Below, in pieces: positions 11,110 to 15,793 of a DNA stretch of 15,793 nt. Each line of letters opens with the position of its first letter. Position 1 is the first letter of the stretch. The DNA lies in contig CAXHKQ010000096.1 in NCBI GenBank assembly GCA_964017145.1, forward strand, positions 1-15,793. Direction: 5' to 3'. A program made the position numbers and the translations under genes. The notes beneath the pieces are model-generated. The model did not search any database. It saw only the letters and a program-made list of their open reading frames with translations, and was not told the origin of the DNA. The stretch is from Agrocybe praecox. Lineage: Eukaryota > Basidiomycota > Agaricomycetes > Agaricales > Agrocybaceae.

Positions 11110-11510
11110 ATATATTGCCGGGTATGTTGGGGTTGGGGTCAAGACCCGACAGTTCAGGGCAAAGTAGAATGCATTTGGGGAACCTTGATTGGTTCAACTT
11201 TCTGAATAAAAGTCACCAGAGTTGGATTTTTAACTCATATTCTCCAAAATAGGACAATTTCTGGACAATCCATCATTATTACTTAACCCGTGTTTGCCCT
11301 TTAGTGGGCAAAACAGATTTCTCTTTGAACTCTCGCCGTTCCAATACATGAATCGGTACATCTTGTCGATATCTACATAATCCATTTTGTTCCTCGTTGC
11401 TCGGTGGCAACATTTCGAGGTTATGTCTAACGAAAATCGGCGGGTTAAACGTTAAACGTCACAATGTTTGACACTCATCGCTACTACTTCTCTAAACTAT
11501 CATGCCAATT
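11110..11510. other. AT-richer island, probably repeat-derived
   Basis: Low in CpG compared with its flanks. The left part has G-runs (GGGTATGTTGGGGTTGGGG) directly followed by a GGGTC-AA-GACCC hairpin at 11136-11147. The right part contains the 166-bp TTAA-bounded unit described separately. No reading frame of interest is present. The sharp change in composition suggests inserted repeat sequence rather than host regulatory DNA. Confidence 0.4.
11283..11448. mobile_element. candidate piggyBac-type MITE (TTAA-CCCG...CGGG-TTAA)
   Basis: The unit starts with TTAACCCG (11283-11290) and ends with CGGGTTAA (11441-11448). This gives eight-base inverted ends made of a TTAA duplication plus CCCG. Just inside the left end is a hairpin, TTTGCCC (11293-11299) and GGGCAAA (11306-11312), with a six-base loop. 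PiggyBac-superfamily elements duplicate TTAA, have short inverted ends beginning CCC or CCY, and often have subterminal palindromes, so the arrangement fits a 158-bp non-autonomous copy plus duplications. There is no transposase. The inverted match stops after CCCG, so chance is a real alternative. Confidence 0.35.
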
Positions 11511-11761
11511 TTTGTATCGAATAAGTCGAATAAGTATATTTGTGTTCTACTTAGCACGAACTCCAAAACACCCTCCAATTTACCTCCACTTTCTGGCACT
11601 CCGCATGCATTTCCAAACCACGACAGCAGTCAGATGGACGCTGACCGACCGCTCGCATGGTGGGCCGATTGCCAAGCGCACGAGCAAGGTGAACGTCGTC
11701 GTTGCCGCCCGGCAATGATAAGGCGCGTCCCATTCACGGTACACTTTCTTTGCCAAACGTG

Positions 11762-11783
11762 CACACACACACACACACACACA
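11762..11783. repeat. (CA)11 microsatellite
   Basis: Twenty-two uninterrupted bases of CA. Confidence 0.95.
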
Positions 11784-11824
11784 TTTGACACACGCCCCGT
11801 GCAATTGACTCGCTGCCGCACTGC

Positions 11825-11858
11825 CGTCGTCGTCGTTGTCGTCATCGTCGTCGTCGTC
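11825..11858. repeat. imperfect (CGT)n trinucleotide repeat
   Basis: About eleven CGT-like units with TTG and CAT interruptions. Reads as polyVal on the plus strand and polyThr on the minus strand. Confidence 0.85.
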
Positions 11859-12074
11859 AGCCCCGCAGTGCCGAAACTAACGACGCTGGCGCGTGCGCAT
11901 AAAAACCCAACAAGACACAGAAACACACACATGCACAGAGAACATGTGCGCGGTGGTGCACCATGCGCTCGCTCTTGGCACCCGAAGACGACGACAATGC
12001 GCCGCCGCGCGATGGCAGCGGCAGCACAGCGACACAGCGCGACACCGCCGACCGATCGGCGGTACTACTCTGAG

Positions 12075-12310
12075 TCATTGGAGTTGGCCAACTTTTAAAA
12101 TCCAAGTTCCTGTCCAGTGCCGATGAATTCAAGGATATTTCATAAAAGATGTTTGTTCATATGGTGTGAATAAAGCACTGTGATGAGATTGAGCATTTAG
12201 GAAGCCATTGGTAGTTGAAATATGCACAGAATCTCATCATTACAAATTGGTTACGGCTCCTCGGCACTGCCCCAGGAGCTCAGCTATAAACTTTGGCCAC
12301 TTCAATGACA
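12075..12310. other. AT-richer island with an inverted repeat and coding-like short frames
   Basis: Between 12075 and 12310 microsatellites vanish. Ten-base arms TGATGAGATT (12181-12190) and AATCTCATCA (12230-12239) face each other across 39 bases. Just after, 12240-12305 is open on both strands: a 26-codon plus frame starting MHRISSLQIGYGSS and a minus frame including KWPKFIAELLGQCRGAV. A short plus frame near 12093-12140 ends with FLSSADEFKDIS and a stop. I recognise none of these peptides. They may be fossil repeat or transposon coding, or chance. AATAAA is present at 12169-12174. Confidence 0.35.
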
Positions 12311-12528
12311 CAGACTAGTGCAAGTGCAACAACAACCGCGTGCACCAGCAGCAACGACCAGCTACGCTACGAGTGCATATGCCAGTTTGTGTGTATGCAC
12401 TTCCAGTCGATACACACTAAACTACCATGGCACCGCGCACATCGTCAGCACCAGTGCGAGTGTGTATAACATGTATAAATATACACACATATCCAATCGC
12501 ACCGCACCGAAGCGCGCACGAGCGCGGT

Positions 12529-12540
12529 GGCGGCGGCGGC
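12529..12540. repeat. (GGC)4 trinucleotide repeat
   Basis: Short GGC run; part of a larger GC-rich word cluster. Confidence 0.7.
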
Positions 12541-12613
12541 TCGTCGAAAATATGGTATACGGTTTGTTATATTCCGTACGCGCAGAGAGCAGGTGGTAGA
12601 AGCGGATATTTGA

Positions 12614-12627
12614 ACACACACACACAC
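12614..12627. repeat. (AC)7 microsatellite
   Basis: Seven AC units followed by GGACGGACG. Confidence 0.85.
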
Positions 12628-12747
12628 GGACGGACGAGCGCGGCGTGCGCATACATGCACATAATAAACTACAACACAGGCTGTCAGTGCAGCGAGTGTG
12701 TGTACACGTCAACGAGCCAGGCCAGACCAGGCCCGAAGTCGAAGCGG

Positions 12748-12762
12748 CAGCAGCAGCAGCAG
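12748..12762. repeat. (CAG)5 trinucleotide repeat
   Basis: Five CAG units; one plus frame reads polyGln and another polyAla. Confidence 0.85.
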
Positions 12763-12884
12763 ACTGGCGCAGCGGAGCAGTGAGCATGATAGCTGGCAGA
12801 GTAATGTGCATTTGTGCGCATGTCTGTCGGCTGCTAGAGTGGAGCGTTGACATGGTGAATGTGTGTTCTCGAAATGCCTGGTGA

Positions 12885-13013
12885 TATGAAATGTCAGCCG
12901 TATTCAAAGAAACCATCCAGAATTTATTTCCAACTGATTGATTAGTTAGTTATTTCGTGACTTGTAGTTGCAATGAACAACACTCGAAATGATGAGAATG
13001 TACATTATATATG
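12885..13013 (+). other. candidate 5' UTR exon (right boundary only)
   Basis: AT-rich sequence ending at the donor ATG|GTAAGTC at 13013/13014. The 5' end is not defined: I see no clear TATA box plus initiator. Short upstream frames start inside it. One (MNNTRNDENVHYI) would stop at a TGA formed exactly by the proposed splice junction. Another would read across the junction and end within 20 codons. So this exon is more likely untranslated leader than coding. Confidence 0.3.
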
Positions 13014-13196
13014 GTAAGTCTATACAGCCATGTGTAGAGTTAGAGTGCCTGTACCTGGTTTGGTAAGGGTTTCCTTCAATCAATGATAGAAGATAAGATG
13101 TCGAGAATCGCCTCGGGAAACATTTTGGTACGCATTGCTAACCACATGACATCTTTATACTCTAGACTGATTAATGTTATTGTTGTTGTTGTTTAG
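13014..13196 (+). other. candidate 183-nt spliceosomal intron
   Basis: The donor GTAAGTC is close to the metazoan consensus. The 3' end has a branch-point-like ACTGATTAAT near 13166-13175, then a TTG-rich tract and GTTTAG|ATG at 13196/13197. Branch-point spacing (about 20-25 bases) and intron length are normal for insects. This is the best-formed GT-AG pair I see in the window. It fixes the transcribed strand as plus if real. Confidence 0.45.
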
Positions 13197-13295
13197 ATGT
13201 TGATCAGAATAAAAGCAGCCAAGCTCCACTCTAGTCTGTTGCGCGCTGCTCAGAACATACACAGCTCTACAAGCAATGGGATGTCTCATAAAAAT
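13197..13295 (+). CDS. candidate first coding exon; mitochondrial-presequence-like N-terminus, protein unknown
   Basis: An ATG is the first codon after the candidate splice acceptor at 13196. The 33 residues to 13295 begin MLIRIKAAKLHSSLLRAAQN. They are rich in Lys, Arg, Leu, Ala and Ser with no acidic residue, which is typical of a mitochondrial targeting presequence (a property of composition, not homology). The right boundary is uncertain. AAT|GTGACT at 13295/13296 gives a phase-0 exon of 99 nt; GTATGC at 13313 is another donor. The frame stays open to 13712, but beyond about 13328 it runs through a (TG)n tract and then through the transposon antisense, so that part is not credible. I do not recognise the protein. 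Later exons would lie downstream, possibly beyond the window. Confidence 0.33.
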
Positions 13296-13327
13296 GTGAC
13301 TCGCTCGCGTTCGTATGCCTTAGCCGA

Positions 13328-13359
13328 TGTGTGTGTGTGTGTGTATGTGTGTGCGTGTG
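13328..13359. repeat. (TG)n microsatellite, imperfect
   Basis: Seventeen pure bases to 13344, then TATG and CGTG interruptions. Lies about 225 bases left of the truncated end of the transposon, where an inverse (CA)n tract sits. Confidence 0.9.
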
Positions 13360-13571
13360 GCGCGCAAACGGCGGAACGGCGCAGTGTCTGCGCGTGTGCG
13401 GCGAGAGGGCTGCCCGTGTCTGTGTGCATTCGCATATTTACCCACAATGTGTACGGTCGAGAATCGCGCTTCATGGCACACGCTGCTAGCCAGCTAGCCA
13501 GCCAGTGCTTGGCGCGACGATGGATTGGAATGTCCGAGCAGCCGAGGCTGCGCGCGGACAAAAAACACGTG
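13360..13571. other. non-coding gap between microsatellite and transposon
   Basis: CpG-rich unique-looking sequence with AGCCAGCTAGCCAGCC short tandem words near 13490-13503. No inverted-repeat arm matching the right end of the transposon is present here. Confidence 0.5.
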
Positions 13572-13583
13572 CACACACACACA
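13572..13583. repeat. (CA)6 microsatellite at the broken transposon end
   Basis: CA run followed immediately by TACAGTGGG. It abuts the point where transposase-like coding sequence stops. Confidence 0.85.
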
Positions 13584-13585
13584 TA

Positions 13586-14564
13586 CAGTGGGAATGCTTT
13601 TCACAAGCGTCTTACAAAAGCCACTCGGAATTCTTCCCACACGGTTTTGACGGCTTCGAAGAGCTGGTCGCCATTGCTGCACGCCCACCTTTTAAGCACA
13701 CGTTTGACGTAGCCCCACATGGTGTCTATCGGATTCAAGTCCGGGATCTGCGCTGGCCACTCCAATACCGTCACGTTCGAAGCTTCAAGGTAGCTTTTGA
13801 CGGTGCGAGAAGTGTGCTTGGGATCGTTATCATGCTGGAAAATGTAGTCAGCTGGCATTTTCTTAGCACAATATGGCAGCAAGTCCTCCTCGATGATGTG
13901 TCTGTACATGTGTTGGTCCATCCGACCAAGAATACGCCGAATTGGACCAACCCCATGCCATGAAAAAGCACCCCACACCATGATACTGCCACCACCATGT
14001 TCGACTGCCGTCATAGTATAGCGTGGGTGCAGTTCCATGTTCTCCGGCGGCCTCTCATAAGTCTTTCCGTCGGATCCGAACATATTTAATTTAGATTCGT
14101 CACTCCAAAGGCCGTCCTTCCAGAATTACAGCGGTTTCATCAAATGTTTGCGTGCGAAATGCAACCGTTTCTTGAGATTTTTTGTTGAAACATGGGGCTT
14201 CTTTCTGGCGATACAGCCCCGAAGTCCAGCCTCGTTCAAAACGGTTACGGACAGTCCTGGCGCAGATTGGTGTCAGCAAGAGCGGTCGAATTTCTTCGAG
14301 GATTTCGTTCGACGTCTTGAATGGCGAACGTTTGCTCAATCGAAATATCGCCTGGTCGACTTGAGTCGTGGTTTTGCGAGGCTGTGTTGATCGGACAGTA
14401 TTCTGAATGGAACCAGTTTCTCGGTACTTCTTCACCGCGTTGTACACCATCGTCTTGCTAAGGCCCAACCTTTCTGCAATCATGTCCATGCTGATGTTTT
14501 CAGTGCAGTACATGCGCACGATCGAAGGACACATCTAAGGGGTGCAATGTTTGTTGCGGCCCAT
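13586..14564 (-). pseudogene. Tc1-like transposase pseudogene (two stops, two frameshifts)
   Basis: The ancestral product cuts and pastes the element at TA sites. The likely start is the ATG at 14564 (MGRNKHCTP). Visible in order: a first helix-turn-helix (IAERLGLSKTMVYNAVKKY), a basic linker (QPRKTTTQ) resembling the GRPR-like motif, a second HTH-like segment (TSNEILEEIRP to ARTVRN), then the DDE domain: WSDES (first D at 14101-14099), HDNDPKHTS (second D at 13831-13829) and PDLNPIDTMWGYVKR (third acidic residue at 13726-13724). Breaks: TAG at 14537-14535 (codon 10), one extra base in the A4 run at 14238-14241, TAA at 14128-14126 (where PLEFW is usual), and a one-base loss near 13629-13632, after which FCKTLVKSIPT continues in another frame. 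About 326 codons remain of a usual ~340. The family call is secure; the exact clade is not. Confidence 0.9.
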
Positions 14565-14676
14565 TATTACCATGTATTTTCAACAAACGAGCTTCATAAC
14601 ATGCATATAAACCACATCATTCCTTAAAAAACTTACAAAGATCAGCTGAAATTGCGAAGAGACAGCGAATAAAATC

Positions 14677-14701
14677 TTGTTCTTATTTGTTTTTCCAACT
14701 G
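14677..14701 (+). repeat. inner direct repeat of the IR/DR arm
   Basis: TTGTTCTTATTTG at 14677-14689 followed by TTTTTCCAACTG. It matches the outer motif at 14872-14898 over 13 identical bases and then a degenerate TTT-CCA-ACTG tail. A probable transposase binding site. Confidence 0.65.
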
Positions 14702-14871
14702 ATTCGTGCTCCAGCAAATAAATGACACGCGCAGACTGAAGGGGACCAGCTTGACGTTTGTTTCAAAGGCTAATTTGATGCATAATACAAATATCTAGAA
14801 ATCTGCATGATCAGAATTTGGATCTCTTGGTCCCATCATGTTGAAATCAGCCCTTTCCCATGTAATTTGGT

Positions 14872-14898
14872 TTGTTCTTATTTGCTTTGCCACAACTG
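14872..14898 (+). repeat. outer direct repeat and transposon terminus
   Basis: TTGTTCTTATTTG at 14872-14884, then CTTTGCCACAACTG. The element ends at ACTG (14898), followed by TA at 14899-14900, one side of the expected TA duplication. Confidence 0.7.
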
Positions 14899-15052
14899 TA
14901 TATCTCTATGTGTGCGAGCATGCGAGCATGCGGGCGGGCTGCGTTCGCGTGAGGAAGGCAGCAAGACCGCCAGGAATATCGCTATAATATGTCCGACTGC
15001 ATTGCGCCGAAACGCTTGGCTGCATTGCCCGCAATCCAGCGAATTGCGATGC

Positions 15053-15096
15053 TTATTAGATGCTCTATAGCTACTTCGATGTAGCCGAGAGTGATG
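15053..15096 (+). repeat. 44-bp direct repeat, copy A
   Basis: Starts TTATTAGATGCTCTATAG and ends GTAGCCGAGAGTGATG. Matches copy B (15444-15487) at 41 of 44 positions. It contains a GCTAC/GTAGC five-base stem and TAGCCGAGAGTG, close to a tRNA-type A box (TRGCNNAGNNGG). Confidence 0.8.
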
Positions 15097-15362
15097 AAGG
15101 AGTGTTGGGTGACTGTATTCGAAATAGGACGCATTTGTACAGGTTAGGTTAGGCCAAACCGGCAGCTTTTACTAGAACGAGATCAGCACTCAACTTCGCT
15201 GAAGAGTGATAACTGTCAAGCCAACATTTACGTGTCTGCTCGCACACGCGCAGAGTGATCGGTGATTTTCACTCTGTTTTTTGAGAACATGTTGTTTTTG
15301 TACAATCTGTCTATTACTCATTACACAGTTCTATGTTTGGGCGACGCGTTCAATATATTTAA

Positions 15363-15439
15363 GGTGCGTATTAGGGGATTCGAACCACGATTTGTGATTC
15401 CAAAACCCGACTACGCTACCATCACTCTACCATCACGCC
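15363..15439 (-). repeat. tRNA-like sequence, probably tRNA pseudogene or SINE head
   Basis: Reading the minus strand from 15439: GGCGTGA as a 5' acceptor-like end, TGGTAGAGTGATGG as a D-arm/A-box region, then a perfect B box GGTTCGAATCC (15386-15376). The spacing from the A-box T to the T-loop TTCG is 48 bases, close to the 46-47 of a class I tRNA. Acceptor, D, anticodon and T stems pair poorly: the T stem GTGG faces CCCC with mismatches and the acceptor ends do not match fully. It is therefore unlikely to be a working tRNA. An internal pol III promoter as in a tRNA-derived SINE or a decayed tRNA copy is the best reading. A second A-box match (TAGCGTAGTCGG) lies inside. Confidence 0.45.
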
Positions 15440-15443
15440 GTCA

Positions 15444-15487
15444 TTATTAGATTCTCTATAGCTATTCCGATGTAGCCGAGAGTGATG
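15444..15487 (+). repeat. 44-bp direct repeat, copy B
   Basis: Second copy, starting 391 bases after copy A, in the same orientation, with three substitutions. Its AGAGTGATG end (15479-15487) is the inverse of CATCACTCT (15420-15428) inside the neighbouring tRNA-like sequence. Confidence 0.8.
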
Positions 15488-15590
15488 TACAGAATTGGTT
15501 AATTTTCAGACAAACGCACCGCTCAGAGAACCTCGAAGTACCTCAACCAAATTAGCTGGAACAGCGCTCATTGATTGACGACAATAAAAC

Positions 15591-15604
15591 GCTGCTGCTG
15601 CTGC
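15591..15604. repeat. (GCT)n trinucleotide repeat
   Basis: Four to five GCT units after AATAAAAC. Confidence 0.8.
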
Positions 15605-15682
15605 TTCAACAACATCTGGCGGCTCAACTCAAGATGTCAAGATGTTCTTCCAGAAACACCTCACCGTCACAATTTACATGAA

Positions 15683-15700
15683 CTGCTGCTGCTGCTGCTG
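15683..15700. repeat. (CTG)6 trinucleotide repeat
   Basis: Six CTG units leading into AGCAGCC, so the right end is self-complementary (GCTGCTGAGCAGC). Confidence 0.85.
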
Positions 15701-15793
15701 AGCAGCCGCACATGGTGCGAAATGCGTATTGCGCACGGGTCACTTGACAAGCTGTGTAGTGTAGTGTTTACAATCACCAATGAAAAAAAAAAA

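Larger units (their letters stand above)
11511..12074. other. gene-free repeat-rich stretch
   Basis: Contains a (CA)11 tract and an imperfect CGT tract. The plus frame 11502-12098 (198 codons) crosses both as Thr/His and Val/Ile strings, begins and ends in unlike sequence, and shows no domain. I treat it as chance. Confidence 0.5.
12311..12884. other. gene-free repeat-rich stretch
   Basis: CAG, GGC and CA tracts in CpG-rich DNA. Overlapping frames on both strands (up to 164 codons, minus) are low-complexity and unsupported. Confidence 0.5.
13586..14898 (-). mobile_element. decayed Tc1-like DNA transposon, one arm missing
   Basis: A Tc1/mariner-superfamily element lies on the minus strand. 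Its transposase pseudogene occupies 13586-14564. Its right arm (14565-14898) ends in ACTG followed by TA at 14899-14900; read inward this is TACAGTTGTGGCAAAGC, like the CAGT-starting ends of Tc1 elements at TA sites. The arm carries two related motifs 195 bp apart, an IR/DR layout as in Sleeping Beauty-type elements. The opposite arm is absent: coding similarity ends at a (CA)n tract at 13572-13583 without a matching long inverted repeat. The element is inactive because of coding lesions and loss of the left arm. Confidence 0.85.
14565..14898 (-). repeat. right terminal inverted-repeat arm of the Tc1-like element
   Basis: About 334 bases of AT-rich non-coding sequence between the transposase start and the element end. 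In Tc1-like elements with IR/DR ends this arm holds transposase binding sites and the promoter. No complementary arm exists at the other end, so only one half of the pair survives. Confidence 0.7.
14901..15793. other. repeat-derived flank without a gene
   Basis: No reading frame here looks real: the best are 87 codons (14807-15070) and 62 codons (15262-15450). The stretch contains the 44-bp direct repeat pair, a tRNA-like sequence, a GGTTAGGTTAGG dimer at 15142-15153, two CTG tracts, a tandem TCAAGATG pair (15629-15644) and a terminal A11 run at the window edge. Confidence 0.5.

Noticed and set aside
11502..12098. 198-codon plus-strand open frame
   Set aside because: Runs through (CA)11 as Thr/His and through the CGT tract as Val/Ile; no conserved segment.
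12928..12939. TTCCAACTGATT matching the inner motif of the transposon's right arm (14693-14704), considered as the missing left arm
   Set aside because: It is in the same orientation as the right arm, whereas a left arm must be inverted, and the match does not extend. Probably chance.
13296..13712. Continuation of the plus frame beyond the candidate exon, to 171 codons
   Set aside because: It reads through a TG microsatellite and then antisense through the transposase remnant, so it cannot be one evolved protein.
15142..15153. GGTTAGGTTAGG as a telomeric array
   Set aside because: Only two TTAGG units. Useful as a weak arthropod hint but not a telomere or an array.
15783..15793. Terminal A11 run as a retroposon poly-A tail
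   Set aside because: It sits at the window edge and cannot be assessed; no target duplication or retroposon body was identified upstream.

Overview
The window looks like non-coding DNA from an animal nuclear genome. There are no operons, no Shine-Dalgarno-spaced genes and no dense ORF packing. Instead there are many microsatellites (CA/GT, CGT/ACG, CAG/CTG, GGC/CCG), candidate GT-AG splice sites, a decayed Tc1-like DNA transposon, tRNA-derived repeat material and a TTAA-bounded MITE-like unit. High CpG content, CA/CGT microsatellites and a short GGTTAGGTTAGG stretch suggest an arthropod, probably an insect. Hymenoptera is a guess from general appearance, not a demonstrated assignment.

Layout. 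Positions 1-4950 are CpG-rich, microsatellite-rich DNA with no convincing gene. Positions 4950-6480 are more AT-rich and contain a possible 96-nt splice-bounded block on the minus strand (5192-5287) and a polypyrimidine/acceptor/donor cluster on the plus strand near 6163-6197. Positions 6480-11090 are again CpG-rich and gene-free. From 11090 to 13320 three AT-richer islands alternate with repeat-rich DNA: 11110-11510 (holding a 166-bp TTAA...TTAA unit), 12075-12310 (with a 10-bp inverted repeat) and 12885-13320. The last island carries the best evidence for a host gene: a well-formed 183-nt plus-strand intron followed directly by an ATG and a basic, mitochondrial-presequence-like N-terminus. 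Positions 13586-14898 are a Tc1-like element on the minus strand, its transposase broken by two premature stops and two frameshifts and one inverted-repeat arm missing. Positions 14900-15793 hold two 44-bp direct repeats 391 bp apart, a tRNA-like minus-strand sequence between them, and CTG tracts.

How it fits together. The simplest reading is a cis-regulatory or intronic/intergenic landscape upstream of a plus-strand gene beginning near 13000, with later exons beyond the window. The transposon and tRNA-derived repeats would then lie in an intron or flank. The 7-mer GCATAAA/TTTATGC occurs 15 times by hand count, several-fold more than base-composition chance, and is the most unusual signal in the non-coding part. 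No new defence, metabolic or mobile system of high confidence is visible. Most long ORFs are low-complexity artefacts of repeat-rich, stop-poor DNA.
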